Positions 17,040 to 26,690 of a stretch of DNA of 27,230 nucleotides are shown here, one piece after another. The DNA is taken from the NCBI GenBank assembly GCA_003427395.1, contig BFEA01000020.1, positions 4,460,266 to 4,487,495 on the forward strand, read 5' to 3'. The notes beneath the pieces were generated by a model. It did not search any database. It saw only the letters and a program-made list of their open reading frames with translations, and was not told the origin of the DNA. The number at the start of each line of letters is the position of its first letter. Positions within the stretch are counted from its first letter, which is position 1. The stretch is from Chara braunii. Lineage: Eukaryota; Streptophyta; Charophyceae; Charales; Characeae. Position numbers and translations under genes: made by a program.

Positions 17040-17640
17040 CACAACTATCGGACTGGGGGGTCTAGTCACTGGTGGGTTCTAGTATCTGCAGTAGGTTCGG
17101 GTAAGGGCCGCCGGAGTTCCTACTGACATTGGGATAGAACTGTCTGGTGGCTATATAAGGCTTAGACCCTAGGGTAAGGGTAGGGGTATAAGTGGCTCAG
17201 GCCAGTCCGAGTTCCGCCTGGCCTTGGGTAAGCTAGGGGAAGGACGGTAAGACTGCTTCAATGGGTGCTACCCTGTCTGAACCTAGGGCCCAGAGTCTCT
17301 TGGGGCCTGTAGTAGATTGTCTGGGCCTGGCGTCCAAAGTTCCTGTTCGACAAGGCTCGTCCGATTCCTCTTCCACCAGGGCTAGGCAACCTATCAGCCC
17401 TGGTGCCTATCACTGCTGTTCGGTCCAAGTTACCTGCCCATTGGTAGGGTAATGCTCCTGAGTGCTGGTCACACTGACGTACGATTTGAAAAGTAAAAAA
17501 GAAAAAGGATTTTGGGATAGGGGGTGCGCTAGGAGTATTGACGTGAGGATGGGATGGGAGGTGGTCTCATATTCCAGGACACCCACGGCCTACTGTTCCA
17601 GGTGATCACTGTGCACTCAGTGACCGACCTCTACAACACC
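17040..17640. other. Unique sequence with a TATATAAG string; no gene seen
   Basis: TATATAAGG at about 17152 could be a TATA box, for example of an LTR or a Pol II promoter, but no open frame follows it convincingly. A perfect 10-bp inverted repeat, CACCAGGGCT (17374-17383) with AGCCCTGGTG (17396-17405), has a 12-nt loop. Confidence 0.3.
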
Positions 17641-17715
17641 CTGGACTTCAAAAAAAATAAAAAAAAGTACCACAAAGCACCGAAGCACGGACCACGTACG
17701 ACGAAGCACCAAAGT

Positions 17716-17787
17716 GGGGGGGGGGGGGGGTGTGTGTGTGTGTGTGTGTGTGTGTGGGGGGGGGGGGGGGAGAGAGAGAGAGAGAGN

Positions 17788-17820
<33 letters not shown>

Positions 17821-17843
17821 TGAGAGAGAGAGAGAGAGAGAGT
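17716..17843. repeat. Compound G-run/(TG)n/G-run/(AG)n/G-run microsatellite
   Basis: G15, about twelve TG units, about G15, about twenty AG units (one N at 17787), G9, then TGAGAG repeats follow without interruption. The overlapping frames are translation artefacts. Confidence 0.95.
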
Positions 17844-18174
17844 GCAGGCGGGGGTGTAGCGACGGCGAAAGCAGGGTCGGGAGTAGGCGTGGAGTGGCCG
17901 TAGGCGCATCAAGTACCGGCCGCCCACAAAAACCCTTCCACAAATTCACCGAAAACCAACAAAAATTGTTGGCGGCCGGGTCGTTTGAGGGTTGGCGGGC
18001 CGTTTGAGGCCAACCAGTACCTTTTCCTGCAAACGGCCCAGATTGTGGGCCGATCACCACCCGCGGACGGCCCATATCGCAGGTCGATGAGAAAAGCTTC
18101 TATAGTATTGTAGATGTAGATGTAGAAAATACATATTGTCACATGTCAATGAACTACAAGAGCTCACTTACCCA

Positions 18175-18374
18175 AGAACCTAGCTCAGTGGGTACACACA
18201 TGAACTGTTGAAATACAGACCAAAGTTCGAATTACGATGATGGTTCTAGATGAATAAAACCAGATATTTCTGAATTGCATGAATTGCCTGGGGCTGGTCA
18301 GCTCAGTGATGATATCTCAAGGCCGTCTCCCTTTAAAATAAAAAAAGAAAAAAAAAAAAAAGAAAAAAAAAAAA
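18175..18374 (+). mobile_element. tRNA-headed SINE with poly(A) tail
   Basis: The head spans 18175-18247, exactly 73 nt as in a tRNA. The 6-bp acceptor-like arms AGAACC and GGTTCT pair perfectly. TAGCTCAGTGG (18181-18191) is a canonical A box, AGTTCGAATT (18224-18233) a near B box, and CTGT/ACAG forms an anticodon-like stem around TGAAAT. The T-stem is poor, so it is not a working tRNA. About 90 nt of body precede an A-rich tail at 18336-18374. No target-site duplication was found by eye. Confidence 0.55.
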
Positions 18375-18547
18375 GTGTACTTTCCAAAACAAACGACACA
18401 AATACACAAGACAACTATGAAGAGCACACGGAAACCATTCATTTTTATCTTTCTTCTTTTAACTCAGACACACACACACACACATGTGAAGCTCTCCGTT
18501 CAGGCAGATTGATGCGGCTAGGGCCAAGACCGTACTACCGGTCATAC

Positions 18548-18800
18548 CATTGGGTGTCCATGGCTGAGTGGGTGTGTAGAGCGGGTTTTATGACAGTCCG
18601 ATTAAATTTTCAGACTTACTGTCGTTCTTGTCAAGGGTTTGGACCGATAATGTCTAGGATTGCAAGGTTGGTGTGAGTAAAGTTGACCACTGTTCCCAGG
18701 GGCGTCGCTAACTCTGGGCGATGTGGTGAGTCCTTATCCATCAGTCCAATGAATCATGGTCAGACTGTCGGGGTTCAACCTCCTGATAAGTCGGTGAAAG
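18548..18800 (+). repeat. Possible further tRNA-like/SINE fragment
   Basis: ATGGCTGAGTGGGTGTGTAG resembles the A-box region of Leu/Ser-type tRNAs. GGTTTGGACC about 80 nt later is a weak B box, and GGGGTTCAACCTCC near 18770 is another B-box-like string. A small hairpin, GTCGGT-GAAAG-ACCGAC, lies near 18790. Support is weak. Confidence 0.25.
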
Positions 18801-18861
18801 ACCGACAAAATAGTCTGGCACAGTCATGCTATTTTTTTAGTGTACATCGAATATGACACTA

Positions 18862-18878
18862 CATACACACACACACAC

Positions 18879-18922
<44 letters not shown>
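18862..18922. repeat. (AC)n/(AT)n compound microsatellite
   Basis: About nine CA units run into about twenty AT units. Short TATATATA and TGTGTGTG tracts follow near 18965-18990. Confidence 0.95.
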
Positions 18923-18927
<5 letters not shown>

Positions 18928-19124
18928 CTCTGCCTACGGTTTACCGGGCAGTTCTGTTTGACGATATATATATATTGTGTATGTGTGTGTGGGTGTGGGT
19001 GACGACACATACATGATATATAGAGAGAAGGGGGGGGGAACTTTAAAAAAGGAAAACATCGATGAGATATATATGCACACAAGTTTTTCATATATGTTAG
19101 TACAAGAACTCCAAGAAAACGAAG

Positions 19125-19193
19125 AAAAGAAGAAGAAAAAGAAAAGGAAGAAGAAGAAGAAGTAAAACTTGAGAAAAAAAAAAAGGGAGAAGA
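19125..19193. repeat. GAA/AAG-rich purine tract
   Basis: Imperfect AAGAAGAAG and A-runs. No gene. Confidence 0.8.
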
Positions 19194-19395
19194 AGAGTGT
19201 GCACCATAAGATGAACCGTGTGTATCTACAACGAATTGCTACTCAGTGCTTGTAATTACTACAGCAAGGAGCTCAGAAATAAGACAACAGCAATAATAGC
19301 CCCAATAATGATTGGCACACTACTCAGCGTATAAAGGAATTCGTATCCAATCCAAGGTGGAACGATATCTTTTTTTTTTTTTTTTTTTTACTCAT

Positions 19396-19449
19396 GCTCC
19401 AATCTATTTGTGGGGAGCAGCACATGTTGAGGACTGGGCCCAGCATCCC
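19396..19449 (-). repeat. Conserved 3' box, copy B
   Basis: This matches 4623-4675 at about 80% over 53-54 positions. GTGGGGAGCA, GGGCCCA and CATCCC are unchanged. Confidence 0.8.
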
Positions 19450-20110
19450 TTGTCATTGGAATACATTGATGATTGATGAGAATTTTGGATGATAATGAAA
19501 TAATTACGGAATAGGGAAAATCTATAAGATGATTATCTACTTAGGACTCAACTTTGAACCTATCCCTAATTCTAGGAATCCTTACCACTCAAGCCGCTCT
19601 TCAAACTATGTTGTATTGTGATCCAATCAAGCCTCTTCCCGGTCTCACATCCCCAATCTAGCTAAGTTAGAGAGCAGCGCTACCCGCTCTAACTCCGACC
19701 ATTCTCGACCAGATTGTTGTCTTCGATCAAGTTTATAGATTGCCTTCCTCCCTCAGCAATCCCCAGATCTCTCTACCAGGCCTCGAGCTCCTACGTGTGC
19801 AGGTTACAGGGCGATGCCCCAGCACCGGGCAGCGTCGTTCTGACATGAACTTGACACTTACACAACTTAATTTTATAAAGCAACTAAAATAATAATTCCA
19901 CCTTGAACTCAAGGATTTGATTTCAGTATAATCCTAAGCAGATTGTCTTCTGATGATGATGAAAAGTTAATAGAGATGACGTCCTCCCCTCCCACCCCCC
20001 TATTCCTTTTTGCCTTTTTGTTGCCTCCGCCGAAAAAAAATGCCCTGATCAGGAACAATCTTCTTCAGCCCCAACTACGGACTTGCATCCTTACTTTATC
20101 ATCAGGGTAA

Positions 20111-20750
20111 ACAGTTCCCCCTAAAGTTTGCCCTGACCCAAAACCATGCCCTAATCTGTCACCGCTGGATTTGTCCAGCCCCAGATTAATGCATCCCCCG
20201 GTGTACCTTTACTCCTCTCAGGGCAATCATCACCCACCTTATGATGCCCCCATAGAGTTTAGTTCCCCCTTTCCTTTCCGCTAACCTTGTCGCTTATATT
20301 TAAAAACTAATAAAAAAAACAATTCAGAGGGGAGAGAGACGAATTGACGAGAACGCTGAAATTACGTACTCAGAAGGACGATGCTGCCGCTGCTAACGAT
20401 GATGGTTGATGCTAGATGATGATGGTTGATGATGGTTGTCGCCTTCCCCTCTCCACCCCCTTCTTTCCCCACCAACCTCCCCTCCTCTCCCCTTGCTGCC
20501 TCCGATGATTATAACCACTTTAATAGAGCAGTTCCTGCCAGCCCCGACAAGAGAAAGATCCCCCCCTCTACCTTAGCATCCCAGAGGCAACTATTTCCCC
20601 CCCAAAAACATGCTTCTAACTAACCCTGCCCCAATCTGCTACCGCTAGAAACTGAAGTGACCCCGTTCTTCACTCCCAGCCCCAGACTAGAGCAGTCCCT
20701 GTGTCTGCCTATACTCCCTGAAAGGCGAGAACCTCCCACCTGTGCTGCAT
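20111..20750. repeat. Diverged internal duplication of the second retroposon
   Basis: A unit at about 20111-20245 and one at about 20588-20750 share TTCCCCC, CCAAAA-CATGC, CTAATCTG or CAATCTG, ACCGCT and CAGCCCCAGA-TA, in the same order. The second has extra bases. This is a DNA repeat, not a coding repeat. Confidence 0.6.
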
Positions 20751-20822
20751 CTGCGGAATACAGCTCTCCCCCCCAAGCCATCCTACCCTCTCAACCAGTT
20801 ACCTGGGAAAAATAGAACAACA

Positions 20823-20945
20823 TCGATGATATAAGGAATGACGACGATTGATGATGATGATTGGATGATGATGATGATGAGGAGGAGGAGGAGGAGGAGG
20901 ATTGGTGATGATGGTGTTGATGGTGTTGATGGTGTTGTTAATGAT
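20823..20945. repeat. GAT/GAG/GTT trinucleotide repeats
   Basis: GATGAT, then six to seven GAG units, then GGTGTTGAT units. A weaker GATGATGGTT stretch lies at 20395-20440. Confidence 0.9.
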
Positions 20946-21589
20946 GCCGGATTTGATGATAATAGTGCTATTGATTGTGGCGAGACTGTCACATGAGAAT
21001 AAAAATCAGGCAAAAAGCGGCGAAAAAGTTTCATACGGAATAATTGAGTTTACACGCCCTGATTGAGTGTGGTGGTGAAGATGGCGCACTGCGCTGTTAA
21101 TGAATCGTTAGTGTTGATGAGTGATGATAAGCATAGTTAAGTGAGACCCTCCCCGTACTTTTTTGTCCCGCACTCCCCACTTTCTTTTTTTATCGCTTTC
21201 TCCACCACTTATCTCTATTCTTTAACCTCTCCTTTCTCGTCCTCTCTCCCATCTTTCATGTTTCCTATTTCTAACACCTCTTGTCATCTTTCCCCATTCG
21301 CTCCCTCTTTGTCCCTCCCCTCTGGGTACTTTAAGGATAGCTTTGCGAACAATAAAAAGTGTGCTGAAAAAAAATAATGGGTCCGAACAAGAGAGAAATG
21401 GAGAGGAGGGATGAAGGTTCGGGAAAAACGTTAAGAAGTAAGGATAAGTAAAGGTTGGGAAGAAGGTAAAAAGATATCTTCAAGTTCCTTGTTTTTTTTT
21501 ACGGCCCCCACATTGGCAACTTCATGAAACTTCAGCCTTGCCACTTGATGTGCCACTGCAGGATCAATCATGGTGTCTGTTATAGATGC

Positions 21590-21958
21590 TTACGATGAAA
21601 CACCGACCCTTTGTTGACCTAAAGTTGTCCCATTTCCTCCTCCTCCTGCCACTTCATCGTCCTCCAGGTCAGGCCATTCGCGCATCTCCCTAGCGAGGGT
21701 ACGAAGAGCAAATTGCTCAACAAGTCGGTCCTCGCACACATCAAGCAACGCATCAGCCACCTCTTCCCTCGGAACGTCAGACTCGATCCACATCTCTCCT
21801 CTTTCGGCAGCTACCCTGAGATCTTCGATCATAATAGTCATGTGGATCTCATTCACAACAATGATTCGTTTGGTCTGCAATTTCTCAACCACACGGAAAA
21901 TGCTTTCCACATCCCGTTTATCCTCCTCCTCCTCCACCATCATGCAATATCGGACCAA
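21590..21958 (-). CDS. Unrecognised acidic open frame, possible exon
   Basis: A 122-codon minus-strand frame has a composition unlike the low-complexity frames nearby. It opens with an acidic run (VEEEEDKRDVES) and continues with amphipathic, heptad-like stretches (IFRVVEKLQTKRIIVV and ALLDVCEDRLVEQFALRT). It ends with an acidic patch (WPDLEDDEVA), a Gly run and a TGA/TAA-type stop at 21590. No ATG opens the frame at its left; the first ATG is at codon 6-7, and a stop lies just upstream. A terminal exon or a fragment is therefore as likely as a full gene. I recognise no family. It lies just beyond the second retroposon and may belong to another mobile element. Confidence 0.4.
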   Translation of the reverse strand: MVRYCMMVEEEEDKRDVESIFRVVEKLQTKRIIVVNEIHMTIMIEDLRVAAERGEMWIESDVPREEVADALLDVCEDRLVEQFALRTLAREMREWPDLEDDEVAGGGGNGTTLGQQRVGVSS

Positions 21959-22049
21959 ATACCCTTATACCTTTACAAGGGAATTTGACCATGATTTTGC
22001 AGTTGACATAATGTCAACATCGCCTACCATGATGAAAGTGATCTAAAGT

Positions 22050-22870
22050 GAAGACTGAGAGCACTTTAGCACGAAACCATGAAATAGACCTCTCGACCGC
22101 TAAGTTCAAGGTTATTTAATGGTCGCACAAACTACAGCAGAGTGCACGAAAAACGACGACGGTTAAATTATAACCTCCGACCACGGTAGTCGAAGGGTTA
22201 GCCAAAATAGAAGAAGCCGCACTGACAATGCGACAACGATATTTCAAGTTAGTTGGAACTTCAACTATGTGACCGGATAGGATAGTAGGCTCAAAGACCG
22301 CATTTGATATACAAGATCAACGATTCGCTCCGTCGTAAACTCGAATGTGAGTTAGGCCTTGACCATGCGTCCAGGGCACCAAAAGGACACGTTTGTTGAT
22401 CGTGGCAGGCTACGGCAGACCGAATTCACATGATTCTACCTTTTAAAACGAGACATGGGTTTGACACACTATTTGGATTGAGCTCAATCCTCTACTTATA
22501 GTTGGCCTGCTCCCCTTCTAACCAAAGTGGGAGCTAGCTCAACAGATTTTAGCGCATATTGTTAATCAACGAGTATAGGGAACGAATCCCCTTGGCCTCC
22601 GGACTAACTATTTTTTTATAACGAGTCGAGGCTCACCCGACCACTATTTAACCCCGCTTTCGATCTAGCAGGTCACAAACCTATGATCCCAAGTTTAGGA
22701 GTAGTTGAACTTAATGATTAGGGTTCCTCCCATGGAAAAAGCCTGACAGTTGGTCACACGGGACACGTTAAAGTTAACACAATCAAATTCTCTTTCTTTT
22801 ATTTATTTTTCATTTATTCGTTGGATACTGTTATTTTATATTTTATTTATTTTCGAGTTTTCGTAGGAAT
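22050..22870. other. Non-coding stretch; palindromes only
   Basis: No long frame is present. A perfect 16-bp palindrome, GGATTGAGCTCAATCC, lies at 22475-22490, and GAGCTAGCTC lies near 22532. The look is LTR-like, but no partner was found. Confidence 0.4.
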
Positions 22871-22872
22871 TT

Positions 22873-23006
22873 TTAAACCACTTGTACCCCACAGGGTCTT
22901 AGGCCCCCTCTGGGGAGGTTCTGACGCAAATGCATATGGACCGACGCGTTGCACCGATTCAGCCACGCGTTAACGACCTAAAAACATGGGGGTACTAGTG
23001 GTTTAA
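22873..23006. mobile_element. Candidate 134-bp MITE with TTAA ends
   Basis: 18-bp inverted repeats (22873-22890 and 22989-23006) read TTAAACCACT, a variable base, GTACCCC inward and differ at one position. TTAA at both outer ends would fit the TTAA target of piggyBac-type transposases. The interior is 98 bp without coding capacity. This is structure-based only; the TTAA is itself palindromic, so it may simply be part of the hairpin. Confidence 0.4.
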
Positions 23007-24550
23007 CTACCACTATGAATATTCCCAGTTTATACGAAGGTTTCATAGGTAGGTAGGAAGAAGAATCATCGCGACCCACTAGCACGAATGTTAGGGGCAC
23101 CTAGAATGAGGAGCATCACTCCCTAACCTAGCAAACATGCGGGAATTGAGAATAAATTTTTCACTAGAACATGAAAAGATGCACCAATATCTGTTTGGAA
23201 CGAGCATAATACTATGTGGCATCTAACGTTTCTTCAGGTAGTTGAAGTAGGCGATAATAAGAAAAATAAATAAATAATTTAAATAAATAAAGTACAATTT
23301 TTTTTTCCAGACATGCATGTAAGTTACGTAACCATGCCTTGGTATTTGAAATGATTATATGACAAAATTCTTCAATCGCAGTATGAAGAAAGATAAGAAC
23401 AACACTACTAGTGAATGTAATCCACAATATTTTATTATTGTAAGGAATGAGCCCTCGCGGGACCCTTATCAGACATACAAGTGTTCTGGGTTGCGACCCC
23501 TAGCAAGTTCGTGCCCACCCTAAGTGAAGGCGGGCCTAAATATCCAGATGAGGCCTATTTTTGACATTTTTTCATATGTGGGTACTCAGACGGTTGCAGC
23601 ACGCCGGTTTCTTACAAAGCAAAGTAAGCCTCCCGACACCTTGAAGAAAGAAAGGTATGCGCTGTACATTTGAGCCTAGGGCTCATGTGGTTGTGCCCTG
23701 GGCACACGATGTGTGAGGCCGACATATCACACACTGGTCACGGGCCAATAAGGAAGCAGCATTGCCGTCATACATGAGCCACGAGCCAATGAGAATGTTG
23801 CGAACACTTGGAGGTTAGGTGGCTGTCAGGATGTGCCTAAGTGCATGAGGCCCAAACCAGTATCTGAAACTTGGTCTGGACGCAGACACTTGAGGCCAAA
23901 GGCAAGCTATTGAGCTTCCCACAAGCCTGGTCAGGGCAGCCAACAACAAACACACTTTCCATAAAGGAAAGTGTGTGACCCAGGGCGAGGATGTTTGGGC
24001 CTGAGCAGGCATTGCGGCCACGCTGTTGCTTTGTCGTGAGACATTGCTCTATGCAGGCAGGCTGGGGCTACGCAGGCGTTAATAGGCAAGAGGGCTCTGC
24101 GGTGGCAGCGAACGCACAACGACCATAGTTGGGCCAAGCGTGCAGTAGCAGGTCTTGGCAATGGTGGTTTTTGGGTAGGAGGCGCATGTAGAGGGGGACC
24201 GAGGGGTAATAAGGGAAGGAGAGAGAGCGTATCTGGTGTATGTTAGTGGTCGGCATTCGTGATGACCTCGCGTACATTGGTCTTCAACTTCGATGTGATT
24301 CAGTTGCATGAACGTAGATAGGATAGATAGGTTGAGTAGTGTAGGTTGGGCGTTGAACGCCAAACAGTGGGAGTGACATTGGATACAATGTTCGTGTGAT
24401 CAGAGAGCGATGACATTGAAACGTGAGTTCATTGTATTGCTTTTATATTATGGTATCTTGGTGCATTGTGTTCTTTGCTTGGTGCATGACTATCTGGATT
24501 ACTCCGTGATTTTGCAATTTGAACTTCTGTCTATCGCTCTTGCTCATATT
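23007..24550. other. No gene seen; two CCAAT strings
   Basis: Frames here lack family features. Two related segments, CACGGGCCAATAAGG and CACGAGCCAATGAG (about 23737 and 23776), each contain CCAAT, so a short duplicated module is present. It may include LTR sequence if the site at 24561 is a real primer-binding site. Confidence 0.3.
23950..23976. other. Perfect 11-bp hairpin
   Basis: ACACACTTTCC and GGAAAGTGTGT pair perfectly around ATAAA. It is located in a stretch without a credible gene. Confidence 0.8.
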
Positions 24551-24560
24551 CCTTCCAATT

Positions 24561-24572
24561 TGGTATTAAAGT
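24561..24572 (+). promoter_or_regulatory. Possible decayed tRNA-iMet primer-binding site
   Basis: TGGTATTAAAGT resembles the common plant LTR-element primer site TGGTATCAGAGC at 9 of 12 positions. All three differences are C-to-T or G-to-A, as deamination would give. CCAAT just upstream could be an LTR end. No LTR pair was identified, so chance similarity cannot be excluded. Confidence 0.3.
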
Positions 24573-24784
24573 TGGTTCGATATTGCCATCACAGACGTTG
24601 GCGACTTTGTTACTTGGTGCGTTGACGAAGCTTCTACACGGTGAGGATACATAGGCGCCGGTTTGGTTAGGCGACTCCCGGGTAGGAGGGAGCATCACCG
24701 GAAGGTTGTGGCGATAATGTGGGAGCTTTGGCGTTAGCGGATGTATGTGGGATGATAAGAGCGTGTTGTTGAGGTGACACTCCA

Positions 24785-25303
24785 TTGTATTGTGTGTGGT
24801 ATCTATTCTCTAACCGATCATCAAAATGCACGTCGACTCAATTGGTGAGAAATTTGTGGTTAGGGGCAGCTATTTTCTATTACGTTGTTTCCTTACCTTA
24901 TCTTTCCATCTCAATCTCTTCTTACCGTGAGGAAGTGAGTCCAACTGAAATGTCGTCTTCTGGTTTAAGAGTCGTAAGCGCTCTACCTTGAGAGTCAACA
25001 TTCTTCCTGGTAGCGCATCTGGAAGGAGAGGGTGGTGCCTCTAATGGGTCACCATGCCAACCCATGAGAGTACAACACGCATGCTTTGTTGTTGTGTCCC
25101 TTAAACTCTTGATGCGTTGTAGAGGGAACGTGGACTGGTCAGTCATATGCGAGACGTCTACCAAACCGTTTATAAAAAACCATTGGCAAAATCTGATTTT
25201 TTGTTGTGAACGTCATCCTGTATGGGACGTTGAATCATTCCTGAGGACTTTGGGGGTTGTCTTAAATTGCCTTTTGATCAGCCAGATCAATTGGATGTAA
25301 AAC
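24785..25303 (+). pseudogene. Open frame with one stop, origin unknown
   Basis: Two open segments in the same plus frame (24785-24991 and 25064-25300) are joined by sequence with one TGA at 24989-24991. The second includes QHACFVVVSLKLLMRCRGNV and VESFLRTLGVVLNCLL. The minus strand over 24922-25164 is also open for 80 codons, so coding direction is uncertain. No domain is recognised. If the primer-binding-like site is real, this would be the leader of an LTR element. Confidence 0.25.
24930..25000 (-). repeat. tRNA-Lys-like segment
   Basis: On the minus strand CTCTCAAGGTAGAGCGC resembles a D-arm/A box. It is followed at roughly tRNA spacing by GACTCTTAAACC, containing the CTCTTAA loop of tRNA-Lys(CUU). 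The T-arm (AGTTGGACTC) is a poor B box. It may be a SINE head or a chance match inside a coding-like frame. Confidence 0.3.
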
Positions 25304-25807
25304 TCGTTGCACTCGAGGATAAATAACGGACAGAACTGATCATAAGCGGTTTTTTGGGCACAGGGGTGGGCCGTTCTGCACACGTCAGACACTCCTGCTT
25401 GATGATGCAAGTCAAAATCGTTGGATACATAGGAATGGAAAGTTCCAATTGGTGCTCGTATACAAACATTATTATTCTTATTTCTGCATACATCTATACA
25501 CTTGATTTATTTTATTTTTATTAGTTGAGGTGACAGACTGCTAACACCTAACAGACAATATTACATTAAAACTATAGTAGTCTACCATAGCCAGTTGTGT
25601 TTGACGTTGTCGTGTGAGAACTAATTGAAGTAGGAATATATAATTTGTCCAGTTTGTGTATATTCTGTTGATTCCACTCAGACTTGATCGATAGCCTGGC
25701 TCACTTGCCGCATATATATTTATTTTATTTGATTTTACAACTCAGTCAAACGCATACTGTGGTAAGCCCTATGAGGGCACTAGTGCAGACAGTGCTCTGC
25801 TTAGCTT

Positions 25808-26401
25808 ATGAGCGGTACTGATAATGGGGAAGAAACAACTGACGATCGAAAGAAAACACAACGGGATACGCGAAGGATTTCGGTAGTGTTTCATGTTCTG
25901 CTATCAGGAAATGACAAAAGATTTTGGGCCACAGCAAGCGCCCAACATTTGCAGACTACTAGGGAGGCAGCAGCAGGTACAAAACAAGTGTTTGCGGCAA
26001 CAATAACTAGCGCAGTAGCAATGGCTCAATATGTAGCGACCTCTCAAGGTCAGCAAACGTCATGAACCTTCGCTATGTCTTTTGTTTTATCCAGTGGGAT
26101 GAGTGCAGTACCCTCCACAAGTCAGATGACAGACTCGCAGTACAACCAACCACCTTCACCTACTATAGCGGAGTTAGAGCTCCAGCAAGTAGAATTACTC
26201 CGCTTATAGCTAGAGAAGCAACTGAGAGACATTATCGAAAGACAATACCAGATTAAAAATTGTAAAGTTAGATTGGAGATCAAAGAGGGGTTAGATGATT
26301 CGATCTTGGATGATGCAAGAAAAATTATCCGGGCTAATTTGTTGAATATGCATGCGTATTTCGATAGTAGACTGGACGAAATTCAGTCAACCTTTGACTA
26401 G
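25808..26401 (+). pseudogene. Stop-riddled coding relic, possibly gag-like
   Basis: From ATG 25808 one frame reads to TAG 26399-26401 with two internal stops (TGA 26063-26065, TAG 26207-26209). Between the stops the sequence looks like protein: an acidic/basic start (MSGTDNGEETTDDRKKTQRD), an Ala/Thr-rich stretch, then AELELQQVELLRL and LEKQLRDIIERQYQIK. These, with KEGLDDSILDDARKIIRANL, suggest a long coiled coil. Pro/Gly-rich sequence follows the last stop. No domain is certain. A coiled-coil gag of an LTR retrotransposon is my best inference, given the primer-binding-like site 1.2 kb upstream. Confidence 0.5.
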
Positions 26402-26638
26402 ATACTGACAGCCGTGCAGGGCAGGGGAGGACCACAACCCCCCATACCAAGCGGGCCAAGCGTCCAGAAACAGCCAGCTTATACATCGTTGGTTCCTTTA
26501 CTAGCGGTGACATGCCTGTTTGTTTCCTGATCAGGTATCATACGTGGTGGTACTTAAGCAGCAGCAACACACAATGTTGCTCCTTTTTACCCCGCCCTGC
26601 TACTGGCGCCATCGCCCATCACCCGCCATCGTCTTCCT

Positions 26639-26684
26639 TTTTTTTTTTTTTTTTTTTTTCCTTCTTCTTCTTCTTCTTCTTCTA
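26639..26684. repeat. T-run plus (CTT)n microsatellite
   Basis: About 22 T, then CCTTCTTCTTCTTCTTC. Further CTT-rich tracts lie at 26775-26795, 26877-26900 and 27015-27058. Confidence 0.95.
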
Positions 26685-26690
26685 GTTTGT

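Larger units (their letters stand above)
19370..21473 (-). mobile_element. Second copy of the poly(A) retroposon family
   Basis: A 20-nt T run (19370-19389) is followed on the plus strand by the same conserved 3' box as at 4623-4675. A shared CCTTCCTCCCTC...GGTTACAG...CAGCACCGG module follows near 19742-19835. Like the first copy, it is C-rich and without detectable LINE domains. The left end is clear. The right end is a guess: GATATCT occurs just before the T run (19364-19370) and again near 21474-21480, a possible short target-site duplication giving about 2.1 kb. The right boundary is unproven. Confidence 0.65.

Noticed and set aside
18790-18812. Terminator-like hairpin (GTCGGT/ACCGAC)
   Set aside because: The context is eukaryotic, there is no T-run, and no gene lies upstream.
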